Below, piece after piece: positions 16,273-25,431 of a stretch of DNA of 64,000 bases. The position numbers and the translations under genes were made by a program. Under the pieces are notes generated by a model, which saw only the letters and a program-made list of their open reading frames with translations, had not been told where the DNA came from and made no database searches. This DNA comes from Qipengyuania sp. ABI-127-1. Lineage in GTDB: Bacteria; Pseudomonadota; Alphaproteobacteria; Sphingomonadales; Sphingomonadaceae. Each line of letters starts with the position of its first letter. Position 1 is the stretch's first letter. The stretch spans positions 1,150,501 through 1,214,500 of the forward strand of contig JALJCR010000001.1 in the NCBI GenBank assembly GCA_022953095.1, read 5' to 3'.

Positions 16273-17583
16273 ATGGCCTATCGCACCTTCGATACCCCGC
16301 AGATGTCCCGCCGCGCGCTGCTGCGCGGGGGTGCGGGATTCACTGCCGGGGCAATATTGGCAGGCTCGCCAATGGGGCGCATGGCTTTGGCCCGTGACTA
16401 TGGGGCGAACTGGCGCAACGTTACCGCCATGGTCGACACCTATGTCTCCGAACGCAAGGTTGCCAACATGATCGCCGCGCTGGGTTGGGGGCGTCAGGAC
16501 CCGCTCTATATCGCGCGCGGCACGCTGGCTCTGGGCGGGCCGAGCAAGGTGGATGCCGATAGCCTCTATCGTATCTATTCGATGACCAAGCCGGTCACCG
16601 GCATGGCCGCGATGATGCTGATCGACGAGGGCCGCCTCGGGCTCGATCAGCCTATCGCCGAGTTGCTGCCCGCCTACGCGAACATGCAGGTGCAGCGGAC
16701 CTATGACGGGTCGCTGACCGATCTGGTCCCGGCCGAACGCCCGATCACCGTGCGCCAACTGCTTACGCATACTGCGGGGCTGGGCTACAATATCGTGCAG
16801 AAGGGGCCGATCAGTGCCGCCTACACCGAACAGGGTCTGATCCCGGGGCAGGTTAGCCGTCTGCCAATTCCTGGTCTTGGCCGGGGTAAGGCAGTCACCG
16901 GGCTCGACACTTTCGCCGATCGCCTCGCCAAACTGCCGCTGGTGCTGCAGCCTGGCACCAAATGGAGTTATTCGGTCGGTCTGGATCTGCTCGGTAGGGT
17001 GATCGAGATAGCCAGTGGCATGGCCTTCGACGAATTCCTGCGCACGCAGATCTTCGAACCGGCGGGCATGACCAGTACGTTCTTCACCGTTCCAGAAAGC
17101 GATGTCGGGCGCTTCACCACCAATTACGGGATCATGAACAACACGCCGCTGCCGATGGATCCGGCCAGGGCCTCGATCTATCTCGACGAGCCGCCGTTCC
17201 CCTTCGGCGGGGCGGGGCTGGTTTCGTCCGCCCGCGATTACGATCGCTTTCTCACCATGCTGCTCGGCTACGGCATGATCGACGGCAAGCGCGTGATGGG
17301 CGAACTTGCCGTGCGGGTGGGCACGTCGAACTTGCTGCCCGCCACCGCGACGACCGAGGGTACCTGGGTCGAAGGGCAGGGCTTCGGCGCGGGCGGCCGC
17401 GTGACCGATGGCGCTTATGGCTGGGGCGGGGCGGCGGGCACCGTCGCCTTCGTCAATTTCAAGGCCGGCCTGCGCGCGACCCTGATGACGCAATACATGC
17501 CGTCCGAAGCCTATCCGATCCATACTGGCTTTCCCGCAGCGGTAGGCAAGGATCTGGCCGCGATGCAAGCCGCGAAGGCATAA
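16273..17583 (+). CDS. Beta-lactamase-fold serine hydrolase (class C/EstB-like), Tat-exported
   Basis: A 436-residue serine hydrolase of the beta-lactamase family (class C-like fold). The N-terminus has a twin-arginine signal, SRRALLRGGAGF, so folded export by Tat is likely. The nucleophile motif is SMTK (103-106), followed by the Tyr motif in WSYSVG and a GWGGAAGT segment in place of KTG. These fit esterases and D-aminopeptidases related to beta-lactamases rather than clinical enzymes; true beta-lactam activity is uncertain. GGAGAG precedes the ATG. nudC follows after three bases, so the two are probably cotranscribed. Confidence 0.88.
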   Translation: MAYRTFDTPQMSRRALLRGGAGFTAGAILAGSPMGRMALARDYGANWRNVTAMVDTYVSERKVANMIAALGWGRQDPLYIARGTLALGGPSKVDADSLYRIYSMTKPVTGMAAMMLIDEGRLGLDQPIAELLPAYANMQVQRTYDGSLTDLVPAERPITVRQLLTHTAGLGYNIVQKGPISAAYTEQGLIPGQVSRLPIPGLGRGKAVTGLDTFADRLAKLPLVLQPGTKWSYSVGLDLLGRVIEIASGMAFDEFLRTQIFEPAGMTSTFFTVPESDVGRFTTNYGIMNNTPLPMDPARASIYLDEPPFPFGGAGLVSSARDYDRFLTMLLGYGMIDGKRVMGELAVRVGTSNLLPATATTEGTWVEGQGFGAGGRVTDGAYGWGGAAGTVAFVNFKAGLRATLMTQYMPSEAYPIHTGFPAAVGKDLAAMQAAKA

Positions 17584-17586
17584 GAT

Positions 17587-18444
17587 ATGCTCGCATTTAG
17601 CGGCTCGCGCCTCGACCGCGCCGATCACGTCCGTGCCGATCCCCAACGGCTGGCGGGTTACATGAACTGGAAAGCGCGGGTGCTCGCGCTTGATGGGCTG
17701 ATGCCTGCGATCGGCGACGGTGGCGGGCTGGTCTGGGGTACGCTGGCCGATGCGCCGGAGGATGCCGAACTGTGCTTTCTGGGGCTCGATGAGGGCAAGG
17801 CCTGTTTCGCTGCCGTACCGCCCAATGGCGATGCCAGCCCGCGCATGGCCAACCCGCAGCTCTGGTCGCTGATGGCGACGTTGCGACCCGATGATCTGGC
17901 GATCTACGGCGGCGCGCGCAGCCTGACCGACTGGCATGCGCGGCACCGTTTCTGTGCGGCCTGCGGGGGCGCCACGAAGCTCGCCAAGGGTGGCTGGCAG
18001 CGCGACTGTACCGCTTGCGGCGCGAGCCATTTCCCGCGCACCGATCCGGTCACTATCATGCTGGTCGAATATGACGGCAAGTTGATGCTCGGTCGCGGTC
18101 TCGGATGGCCGGAAGGAAGTTTTTCCGCGCTTGCCGGTTTCGTCGAGCCAGGCGAGAGTATTGAAGAAGCGGTCAATCGCGAGGTGCTGGAAGAGGCGGG
18201 CATCACGGTGCGCGATGTCTCCTACATCGCCAGTCAGCCCTGGCCGTTTCCAAGCCAATTGATGATCGGCTGCCACAGCCATGCCAACAGTGACGAGTTG
18301 ACCATCGACGAGACCGAAATGGCCGAGATCAACTTCTATACGCGCGCAGAGGTGGAAGCCGCGCTGGCCGGTAACGGTCCGTTCCGCTGCCCGCCGCGCC
18401 ATGCTATCGCGCATCACCTGATGCAATGGTGGGTGAAGAGATGA
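17587..18444 (+). CDS. nudC: NAD(+)/NADH pyrophosphatase (NUDIX), RNA deNADding type
   Basis: NudC cleaves NADH to NMNH and AMP and removes NAD caps from RNA. The 285-residue protein has the zinc ribbon Cys123/Cys126/Cys141/Cys144, a NUDIX box from Gly184 with PGESIEEAVNREVLEEAG, and the NADH-specific SQPWPFPSQ. The first 120 residues are the family's N-terminal domain. It overlaps the next gene by four bases (ATGA). Confidence 0.95.
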   Translation: MLAFSGSRLDRADHVRADPQRLAGYMNWKARVLALDGLMPAIGDGGGLVWGTLADAPEDAELCFLGLDEGKACFAAVPPNGDASPRMANPQLWSLMATLRPDDLAIYGGARSLTDWHARHRFCAACGGATKLAKGGWQRDCTACGASHFPRTDPVTIMLVEYDGKLMLGRGLGWPEGSFSALAGFVEPGESIEEAVNREVLEEAGITVRDVSYIASQPWPFPSQLMIGCHSHANSDELTIDETEMAEINFYTRAEVEAALAGNGPFRCPPRHAIAHHLMQWWVKR

Positions 18445-19124
18445 GCGAGCCGAGAACCTTGCGGATCGATATCTGGTCCGATGTCATGTGCCCCTGGTGC
18501 CTGGTCGGCTGGGGCTCCCTGCAGAAGGGGCTCGAACTGCTCGATGGCGAGATCGAGGCGGACATTCGCTGGCATGCCTTCGAACTCAATCCGGACATGC
18601 CGGCCGAGGGCGAGGAAAGCACCGCACATATCGCGCGAAAATACGGTTCCACCCCCGAACAGTCCAAGGCGGTGCAGGGCCGCATGCGCGAAGCTGCCCA
18701 AAATGCCGGTGTTTCGCTCGATTACGCTGGCCCCGATCCCGAACCGCAGCGCTGGATGTGGAACACCTTCGACGCGCACAAGCTGCTGACCTGGGCGGGC
18801 GAGGAGCATGGGGCGGCCAAGCAGACCGAGCTGAAGCTTGCGCTATTCCAGGCGCATTTCAACGAGCGCCGCAAAATTGCGGATCACGACGTGCTGCTCG
18901 ACGTGGCGGAGGCTGTCGGTTTCGACCGCGCGGGTGCCCAAGCCGCGCTCGCCAGCGAGGAACTCGCGCATAAGGTTCGCGCCGAAGAGCGCGCCGCCTG
19001 GGATCTCAACATCACCGGCGTGCCCGCAATGGTGGTCGAAAACAAGTTCATGATCCCCGGCGCGCAGCCACCCGAGGCCTATGCCGACGCGCTGCGGCGC
19101 GTGGCGGAGAAGACTGCCGCCTAA
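18441..19124 (+). CDS. DsbA-like oxidoreductase, FrnE family
   Basis: A 227-residue cytoplasmic thioredoxin-fold protein of the FrnE/polyketide-synthase-associated group. The redox motif CPWC (17-20) follows IDIWSDVM, and the helical insert (about 50-170) and cis-Pro segment GVPAMVVENKFMIPGAQP (written here in full at 18 residues) are typical. Characterised FrnE proteins are disulfide oxidoreductases linked to oxidative-stress tolerance. No signal peptide is present. The ATG at 18441 overlaps the nudC stop. Confidence 0.9.
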   Translation: MSEPRTLRIDIWSDVMCPWCLVGWGSLQKGLELLDGEIEADIRWHAFELNPDMPAEGEESTAHIARKYGSTPEQSKAVQGRMREAAQNAGVSLDYAGPDPEPQRWMWNTFDAHKLLTWAGEEHGAAKQTELKLALFQAHFNERRKIADHDVLLDVAEAVGFDRAGAQAALASEELAHKVRAEERAAWDLNITGVPAMVVENKFMIPGAQPPEAYADALRRVAEKTAA

Positions 19125-19215
19125 GAAAAGGCTTGCCAGGTCGGGCGCGATAGCATTGCCCCTTTGCCTTCACTGGCTTGGCAATCCGGGACGCTCCTGG
19201 ATGATCGCCGCGTGA

Positions 19216-21018
19216 TCAGGCTGCGCGAACCGAACTCACGAACTCGTGTGCGCGGCCTTCTAGATCGCGGGCCGTGTGGTCGAGTGTCGCTGCGGATGCG
19301 AGCACCTTGTCGGCTGCCGCACCGGTGCTGCGGGCCGTTTGACCGATCTGCGCAATTCCGCCGCCGATATTCTCGACCCCATTGGCTGCGCGATCGAGAT
19401 TGCGGGCCAGTTCGCGGCTCGACAGAGACTGTTCGTCGACTGCTTGCGCAATGGCGGTCGCAGTCGTCTCCACTTCGCGGATGCGCTCGCCGATCCGGGC
19501 GAGGGCTTCGACGCTTTCACGTGTCATTACCTGCATCCCGACGATGCGCGAGGCGACATTACCGGTCGCTTCGCGAGTCTGGCGGGCGAGTTCCTTCACC
19601 TCCGAAGCGACCACGGCAAAGCCGCGTCCCGCCTCGCCACCGCGCGCGGCCTCGATCGAGGCGTTGAGTGCCAGCAGATTGGTGCGGTCGGCGATCGCGC
19701 CGATTAGATCGACGACTTCGCCGATTTCCTCGGCGACCCCGGCCAGTTCGGACATCTTTGTATCGGCGGTCTCCGTCGACTGGCGCGCATCCTGGACCAT
19801 ATTGGCGGAGATGCCCGCCTGACGGCCGATTTCGGCAATCGACATCGCGAACTGGTCGCTTGCCGAAGCGGCGGCCGTAACGCCGCCCTGGGTTTCGGAC
19901 ATGTCGCGCGAAACCTGCTCTACCACGCCGATGGTCTGTGTCGCCGCTCCCGCCATCTCGCTCGAAGTCGATTGCAGCTCGCGCGAGGCTTGCGTTACGC
20001 CGCTCGCGACTTCGCCCACGCCTCCCTCGAAATTATCCACCAGGCGGCGTAAAACTGCATTTTGGTCCTCGCGGGCCTTGCGTTGCAGATCGGCCAGCGC
20101 ATCGGCACTTTCGCGGAAAACCACCAATGCACGCGCCATTTCGCCGATCTCGTCATGCCGTTCGGTCGCCGGGATCGCTATGGATCGGTCGCCGCCCGCC
20201 AGGCGGGTCATGGCCCCGGTGATTTCGGCCAGCGAACCGGAAACCTGGCGTGACAGGCCCCGTGCGCCGAAATGGACCAGGGCAACGCAACCCGCGATGA
20301 GCGCAAGGGCAACGATCATGGTCCAGGTCTTGACTATGGCGAGCGATTGCTGAGCAGTATCGGACTGCACCGCCAGCGCGGCTTCGATTTCTGCGGCCTG
20401 CCGCGCGAGCTGACCGCCACTGATGTCGATCGCATTCGCCAGCGCGTTGCCGGTGATGGAGGGTCCGTGGACGGTGATCGAAGCTTGCAGGGCATGCAGC
20501 TCCGGTTCGAAGCCCTCGACCTGCGTCACCAACCATTCCATCCGCGCGCGCGATTCGCTGTCGCCGCCGTCGAGTGCGATGGTGGCATCGATCTCGTCGC
20601 GTGCCTGGGCCAGCGTAGCGAAAGCGGAGGCGATCGTTGCGCGATCACCATCTGCAGCATAGCGCGAAGCGAAATAGCGGCTTTCGGCGATCGATGTTGC
20701 GAGTTGCGAAGCGGCCATGGCGCGCGATGCATTGACCGCCGCCTGATCGGATCGATCGGCGAGCACCGCCTGCGCCCCGCCGAGGATCGCGCCGAGCAGG
20801 ACGAGGATAACAGTGAAGGAAAAGGCGAAGACGCGTACCTTGCCCGAAATGCTGGAGCGCACGAGCCCATAGCGTTCCAGGAGACTGTTGCTGTACGACG
20901 AGCCCGCCCCGGTCCGAGCAGGCTTTTTTACGGCAGGCTTCGCTTTTGCCGGTTCTGGAGGAGTGTTCGGATTGGCTTCCCAAACGAATGCATCGGCAAA
21001 TTGGGGCTGGACGGTCAT
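19216..21018 (-). CDS. Methyl-accepting chemotaxis protein (orphan)
   Basis: A 600-residue chemoreceptor. A Pro/Lys-rich cytoplasmic N-terminus (~60 residues) precedes transmembrane helix 1 (62-82), a helical periplasmic sensor (~85-215), transmembrane helix 2 (~222-245), HAMP with DEIGEMARALVVF, and the signalling hairpin whose tip is NLLALNASIEAARGGEAGRG. No CheR-tether pentapeptide is present. I place the start at 21018, although no clear ribosome-binding site precedes it; an upstream TTG (21105) is unlikely. No other chemotaxis gene is near, so the pathway it feeds lies elsewhere. Confidence 0.9.
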   Translation of the reverse strand: MTVQPQFADAFVWEANPNTPPEPAKAKPAVKKPARTGAGSSYSNSLLERYGLVRSSISGKVRVFAFSFTVILVLLGAILGGAQAVLADRSDQAAVNASRAMAASQLATSIAESRYFASRYAADGDRATIASAFATLAQARDEIDATIALDGGDSESRARMEWLVTQVEGFEPELHALQASITVHGPSITGNALANAIDISGGQLARQAAEIEAALAVQSDTAQQSLAIVKTWTMIVALALIAGCVALVHFGARGLSRQVSGSLAEITGAMTRLAGGDRSIAIPATERHDEIGEMARALVVFRESADALADLQRKAREDQNAVLRRLVDNFEGGVGEVASGVTQASRELQSTSSEMAGAATQTIGVVEQVSRDMSETQGGVTAAASASDQFAMSIAEIGRQAGISANMVQDARQSTETADTKMSELAGVAEEIGEVVDLIGAIADRTNLLALNASIEAARGGEAGRGFAVVASEVKELARQTREATGNVASRIVGMQVMTRESVEALARIGERIREVETTATAIAQAVDEQSLSSRELARNLDRAANGVENIGGGIAQIGQTARSTGAAADKVLASAATLDHTARDLEGRAHEFVSSVRAA

Positions 21019-21192
21019 CGGAGGGACGCTGCGCTGTTGACGATGCCTCCCGCTTACGGAGCAGACCTTGCCAAGGCGTAAACCGTTCCGCAGAAAAGCA
21101 TTCAAAAGCAGTGGCTTATTTTAGAAATCTCACTGCAACACTTCTGTCACAATGTATAGAAAACATGCGCTTGTGCACTGCAGCACACGGAT

Positions 21193-21582
21193 TCAGATCA
21201 GCCCTAGCCGCTCCAGCTTTCCGGCCAACTTGCCCGGCAGCGCGTCACCGATGTCTTCGCCCTCGGCCAGATCACGCGGGGGATCGCCCTTCAAGTAGCG
21301 CCAGCCCTGGTGCGCGCGCTTGGGGCGCGGGTGGACGCGGATAAGCTCGGGCTTGAGGTCGATCGACCACCGCCCATCCTTCGTTTCCGAAAAGCCGAGG
21401 ATCTCGCTGCGCGCGACGATGCTGTGCTGGTGAATCCAGTAGAGCGAACCGCCGATGCACTGTTCCCACTTGGTCGGGCGATAGCGCGTCGTGAGGTTCG
21501 GGCTGCGCCGCTGCGCATACCAGCTTTCGATATCGCCATAGCTTTGCGCGCCGAAGGCGATCTTGGTCAGGTTGAGCGGCAT
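21193..21582 (-). CDS. DUF1489-family protein
   Basis: A 129-residue cytoplasmic protein of the alphaproteobacterial DUF1489 family; function unknown. It begins PLNLTKIAFGAQSYGDIESW (20 residues), contains YWIHQHSIVARSEILGF, and ends basic and Leu-rich (KLAGKLERLGLI). The IHQH segment could bind metal but that is speculation. The Met at 21582 fits the usual family N-terminus; the reading frame continues upstream only because a repeat element is open in this frame. Confidence 0.85.
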   Translation of the reverse strand: MPLNLTKIAFGAQSYGDIESWYAQRRSPNLTTRYRPTKWEQCIGGSLYWIHQHSIVARSEILGFSETKDGRWSIDLKPELIRVHPRPKRAHQGWRYLKGDPPRDLAEGEDIGDALPGKLAGKLERLGLI

Positions 21583-21653
21583 GGGAGTGAGATAGGGCTC
21601 TGGGCAGGCATTGGAACCCCTGACGTTACCCAGGCAGCAGGACAACTCCACAT

Positions 21654-21745
21654 CGTCGCCCCGGACTTGATCCGGGGCTGGTGCTACTGGCTGCCTCTCG
21701 CTTTGTCTCAAAAAGCACCGACCCCGGATCAAGTCCGGGGCGACG
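21654..21745. repeat. Long inverted repeat, arms of 24 bp (CCCGGACTTGATCCGGG type)
   Basis: The arms 21654-21677 and 21722-21745 are exact reverse complements separated by 44 bases; a further six of eight inner bases match. Each arm is itself a hairpin (CCCCGGA-CTTGA-TCCGGGG). This is a repeat type widespread in sphingomonad genomes and recurs at 23970-24054. Confidence 0.85.
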
Positions 21746-21942
21746 TTTGGGTATAGGTAGCATAAACCGGAAACGTTCCTGGCGAAACCGCTGTCCTACA
21801 TCCGCGCCAACGGTGCAGACCTTGGCCCATGCCGCTGACCAGCCCTTTTCAGCCCGCGCAGAAGCGTCATTTCACACGAACAGTCCGGCCCGCAGCTTCT
21901 TCCGCCCTGGACCGGGTAACACCCGGTCCGTGTGTAGGAAGG
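21746..21942. other. Intergenic stretch with one 9-bp hairpin
   Basis: With the repeat before it, this forms the longest gene-free stretch in the window (21583-21942). The only structure I see is GGACCGGGT-AAC-ACCCGGTCC at 21909-21929, downstream of mgtE, with no T-run. A plus-strand frame opening at 21829 runs antisense into mgtE and is not convincing as a gene. Confidence 0.5.
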
Positions 21943-23394
21943 CTAACCGACGATCCCGCTGGCCACGGCGAGGCCGAGGAATGCGAAGAAACCCATCGAA
22001 TCGGTAATCATCGTCACGAACACGCTGCTCGCCACTGCCGGGTCCTGGTCGAGCCGGTCGAAGGCCACGGGCACCAGCACGCCGGCAAGGCCCGCAATCA
22101 CCACGTTGATCACCATCGCCAGCGCGATAACGCCGCCGAGCATGGGAGTGAAGATCGCGCCCGTCGCAAGGCCGATCAGCACCGCGATGGTCACACCGTT
22201 GAGCATCGCAACGCGCATCTCGCGCATCAGAATACGCCGTGTGTTGCTGCGGGTGAGCTGGTTGGTGGCGATGGCGCGCACGGTCACCGCCATGGTCTGC
22301 GTGCCTGCATTCCCGCCGATGCTCGCAACGATCGGCATGAGAATCGCGAGCGCCACAAGCTTCTCGATCGCCGCGCCGAACAGGGCGATGATCAGCGATG
22401 CGACCAGTGCTGTTCCAAGGTTCGCCACCAGCCACCGGACGCGCGCGGAATAGGCCTCGCGGATCGGTTCGTTGATGTCGCCTTCGCCCGCGCCCGACAT
22501 CAGCAGCGCGTCCTCGCCCGCTTCTTCGGAGATGATGTGGACCACGTCGTCCACCGTCATCTGGCCGACCAGCCGCTCGTTCTCGTCGACCACCGCAGCG
22601 CTGATGAGGTTGTACTTCTGGAACATCAGCCCGACCTCTTCCTGGTCGAGCGTGACCGGGATCAGCGTCTGGTCGCGCTTCATCACGTCGGCCAGCGGGA
22701 TCGCGCGCGGCGCGCGCAGCACCCATGAGAGCGCGCAGGTGCCGACCGGGTGATGCTTCTCGTCGACCACGAAGATTTCGTAAAATTCGTCGGGCAGGTC
22801 GCGCCCGTCGCGCAGGTAATCGATGAGATCGCCGACCGTCAGATGTTCGGGCACTGCGACGAGATCGCGGCTCATCAAGCGGCCGGCGGTCTCTTCGGGA
22901 TAGGACAGCGCGGACTGGATCGCGATCCGGTCCTCCAGCTCGACCTCGGCCAGGATGGCGCGCTGGTCTGCCTCGTCGAGGTCTTCGATGAGCTGGACGG
23001 CGTCGTCGGTCTCGAGCTGGTCCACGATCTGCGCCACCGCTTCCGGCGGCAGCGCTTCCATCATGGTCTCGCGGACATAGTCGTTGAGTTCGGCGACGAC
23101 CTCGGAGGTCATCAGATCGGTGATCGCCGCGGCGAGCTGGTAACGCTCGTCGCGCTCGAAAAGTTCGAGAAGGTCGGCGATATCGGCCGGGTGGAGCGGT
23201 TCGACCAGTTCGTAAACCGCCTTGAGGTCCCCTTCGTCGAGCGCATCCTCGACCGAGCGGACGAATTCGGGTTTGAGCGTGTTCTCTTCGTCCATCCGCT
23301 CGTCGTCGATCCGGTCGTCCGGACGCGCTTCTTCCTCCGGCTCACGCGCCAGCAGGAAACCGTCGTCGTCGAGGGGGCGGTTGCTCTCGCTCAT
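21943..23394 (-). CDS. mgtE: Magnesium transporter MgtE
   Basis: A 483-residue Mg2+ channel. The acidic N domain (~40-165) has helix repeats such as LVEPLHPADIADLLELF; two CBS domains follow (~170-295, with AGRLMSRDLVAVPEHLTVGD near the first). The membrane domain (~310-483) has five hydrophobic segments with the pore motif MPIVASIGGNAGTQT. Mg2+ binding at the N/CBS interface closes the pore in the known structure. The start at 23394 was chosen because upstream sequence is unlike the family. It is divergent from the cyclophilin gene. Confidence 0.96.
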   Translation of the reverse strand: MSESNRPLDDDGFLLAREPEEEARPDDRIDDERMDEENTLKPEFVRSVEDALDEGDLKAVYELVEPLHPADIADLLELFERDERYQLAAAITDLMTSEVVAELNDYVRETMMEALPPEAVAQIVDQLETDDAVQLIEDLDEADQRAILAEVELEDRIAIQSALSYPEETAGRLMSRDLVAVPEHLTVGDLIDYLRDGRDLPDEFYEIFVVDEKHHPVGTCALSWVLRAPRAIPLADVMKRDQTLIPVTLDQEEVGLMFQKYNLISAAVVDENERLVGQMTVDDVVHIISEEAGEDALLMSGAGEGDINEPIREAYSARVRWLVANLGTALVASLIIALFGAAIEKLVALAILMPIVASIGGNAGTQTMAVTVRAIATNQLTRSNTRRILMREMRVAMLNGVTIAVLIGLATGAIFTPMLGGVIALAMVINVVIAGLAGVLVPVAFDRLDQDPAVASSVFVTMITDSMGFFAFLGLAVASGIVG

Positions 23395-23495
23395 GTGCAG
23401 CGGTCTAGGCGGGCGGGGCTGGATTGCAAGCAACGGGTGACAGGCCGCCCACAATCCCTATGTAGGCGCCAGCCAATTCACAGGAGAAACGACCG

Positions 23496-23957
23496 ATGGC
23501 CGACAAGCTGACCTTCACTCTCGATACCGGCGACGGTGAAAACAAGGACGTGGTGATCAAGCTGCGCCCGGACCTGGCACCCGGCCATGTCGAGCGCATC
23601 ACCGAACTGGCGGGCGAGGGGTTCTATGACGGCGTCGTGTTCCACCGCGTGATCCCCGGCTTCATGGCGCAGGGCGGCGATCCGACCGGCACCGGCATGG
23701 GCGGCAGCGACAAGCCGGACCTCAAGGCCGAATTCAACAGCGAACCGCACACCCGCGGCACCTGCTCGATGGCCCGCACCCAGGTGCCCGACAGCGCCAA
23801 CAGCCAGTTCTTCATCTGCTTCGACGATGCCGAATTCCTCGACGGCCAGTATACCGTCTGGGGCCAGGTCGAGAGCGGCATGGATCACATCGACGCTCTG
23901 CCCAAGGGCGAGCCGCCGGCAAACCCGGGCAAGATCGTGAAGGCTACCGTCGGTTAG
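23496..23957 (+). CDS. ppiB: Peptidyl-prolyl cis-trans isomerase (cyclophilin)
   Basis: A 153-residue cytoplasmic cyclophilin that isomerises prolyl bonds. The catalytic region VFHRVIPGFMAQGGDPTGTG carries the conserved Arg, Phe, Met and Gln; SMARTQVPDSANSQFFI and the DGQYTVWGQV segment complete the barrel. No signal peptide is present. AGGAG lies nine bases upstream of the ATG. Confidence 0.95.
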   Translation: MADKLTFTLDTGDGENKDVVIKLRPDLAPGHVERITELAGEGFYDGVVFHRVIPGFMAQGGDPTGTGMGGSDKPDLKAEFNSEPHTRGTCSMARTQVPDSANSQFFICFDDAEFLDGQYTVWGQVESGMDHIDALPKGEPPANPGKIVKATVG

Positions 23958-23969
23958 CACCATCAACCT

Positions 23970-24054
23970 CGTCACCCCGGCCTCCGAGCCGGGGTCCAGC
24001 TTTGCTGGCACCATGCGAGAAGTAGCTGGACCCCGGATCAAGTCCGGGGTGACG
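23970..24054. repeat. Long inverted repeat, imperfect 30-base arms
   Basis: The arms 23970-24000 and 24025-24054 are near reverse complements: GTCACCCCGG outer parts and GGGGTCCAGC inner parts match, while the central loop of each arm differs (CCTCCGAG versus CTTGATCC types). It belongs to the same family as 21654-21745. It lies between ppiB and miaB and adds a false in-frame extension to miaB. Confidence 0.8.
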
Positions 24055-24087
24055 GTGTCCTTGATATCCGCTAAAGCCCCCACTCCC

Positions 24088-25431
24088 ATGAAACCGACCA
24101 ATTCCCCCAAGACCTACAGGGTCAAGAGCTTCGGCTGCCAGATGAACGTCTATGACGGCGAGCGCATGGCCGAGATGCTGGGCGAGCAGGGCATTGTGCC
24201 TGCGCCCGAGGGCGAGGATGCCGACCTCGTCGTGCTCAACACCTGCCACATCCGTGAGAAGGCGGCGGAGAAGGTCTATTCGGACATCGGCCGTATCTCC
24301 AAGGCGGGCGCGGAAGCGGGCAAGCAGCCGCTGATCGCGGTCGCAGGTTGCGTCGCGCAGGCCGAGGGCGAGGAGATCATGAAGCGCTCTCCGGCGGTCA
24401 GCATGGTCGTCGGCCCGCAGGCCTATCACCGCCTGCCCGAGATGCTCGACAAGGCGGTGAAGGGCGAGCGGGCGACCGATACCGACATGCCCGCCATCGC
24501 CAAGTTTGCCGCATTGCCCGAGCGCCGCCGGACCAATCCGGCCAGCTTCCTCACCATTCAGGAAGGGTGCGACAAGTTCTGCACCTATTGCGTGGTGCCC
24601 TATACGCGCGGCGCGGAAATTTCACGCCCTTACAGCGATTTGGTGATCGAAGCGAAGAAACTGGTCGATGCGGGCGCGAAGGAAATCACGCTGCTGGGCC
24701 AGAACGTGAGCGCATGGAGCGGCGAGAACGACAAGGGCCACAAGGTCGGCCTCGCGGGCCTGATTCGCGATCTTGCCAAGGTCGAGGGTCTTGCGCGCAT
24801 TCGCTACACCACCAGCCATCCGGCCGACATGGACGACGATCTGATCGCGGCGCATGGCGACACGCCCAAGCTCATGCCCTTCCTCCACCTGCCGGTGCAG
24901 GCGGGCAGCGACCGAGTGCTCAAGGCGATGAATCGTAGCCACACGGCGGAAAGCTACCTGAGGCTACTCGAGCGCTTCCGCGCCGCGCGCGCCGACCTCG
25001 CGCTCTCGGGCGACTTCATCGTCGGCTTTCCCGGCGAGAGCGATGCAGAGTTCGAGGAGACGCTCGCGCTGGTCGATGAGGTCGAATACGCGCAGGCCTT
25101 CAGTTTCAAATATAGCCCACGCCCGGGAACGCCCGCCGCGACGATGGATGACCAGATTGCGAGAGAGGTCATGGACGAGCGGTTGCAACGCCTCCAGGCC
25201 GCGCTCAACCGCGACCAGATGGCGTTCAACCATGCGAGTGTCGGCAAAACCTGCGAAGTGCTGGTCGAACGCAAGGGCAAGCATCCGGGCCAATGGCTCG
25301 GCAAGTCGCCCTGGTTGCAGAGTGTGTGGTTCGAAGGCGATGCCGCGATCGGCGATCTGGTACAGGTCGAACTGGTCGAAGCCGGCCCGAACTCGCTTGC
25401 GGGCAAACTGTGCGAGATGGCCGTCGTCTGA
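24088..25431 (+). CDS. miaB: tRNA-2-methylthio-N6-dimethylallyladenosine synthase
   Basis: MiaB is a radical-SAM methylthiotransferase that converts i6A37 to ms2i6A37 in tRNAs reading UNN codons. The 447-residue protein has the auxiliary cluster ligands Cys17, Cys53 and Cys88, the radical-SAM Cys161-X3-Cys165-X2-Cys168, and a C-terminal TRAM domain (~385-447). The Met at 24088 aligns with the family start; upstream residues come from the repeat. It leads the miaB-phoH-ybeY-corC group common in alphaproteobacteria. Confidence 0.97.
   Translation: MKPTNSPKTYRVKSFGCQMNVYDGERMAEMLGEQGIVPAPEGEDADLVVLNTCHIREKAAEKVYSDIGRISKAGAEAGKQPLIAVAGCVAQAEGEEIMKRSPAVSMVVGPQAYHRLPEMLDKAVKGERATDTDMPAIAKFAALPERRRTNPASFLTIQEGCDKFCTYCVVPYTRGAEISRPYSDLVIEAKKLVDAGAKEITLLGQNVSAWSGENDKGHKVGLAGLIRDLAKVEGLARIRYTTSHPADMDDDLIAAHGDTPKLMPFLHLPVQAGSDRVLKAMNRSHTAESYLRLLERFRAARADLALSGDFIVGFPGESDAEFEETLALVDEVEYAQAFSFKYSPRPGTPAATMDDQIAREVMDERLQRLQAALNRDQMAFNHASVGKTCEVLVERKGKHPGQWLGKSPWLQSVWFEGDAAIGDLVQVELVEAGPNSLAGKLCEMAVV

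Noticed and set aside
16273..17583. A clinically relevant class C beta-lactamase
   Set aside because: SMTK and a Tyr motif are present, but the YxN and KTG motifs are changed (YSV, GGAAGT), which fits esterase-like relatives better.
21829..22728. A plus-strand frame of 299 codons beginning before and running antisense to mgtE
   Set aside because: It is His/Arg/Asp-rich with no domain, and mgtE on the other strand is complete. No ribosome-binding site is seen.
24013..24087. An N-terminal extension of miaB starting at an ATG at 24013
   Set aside because: The added 25 residues are translated repeat sequence; the MiaB family begins at the Met at 24088.
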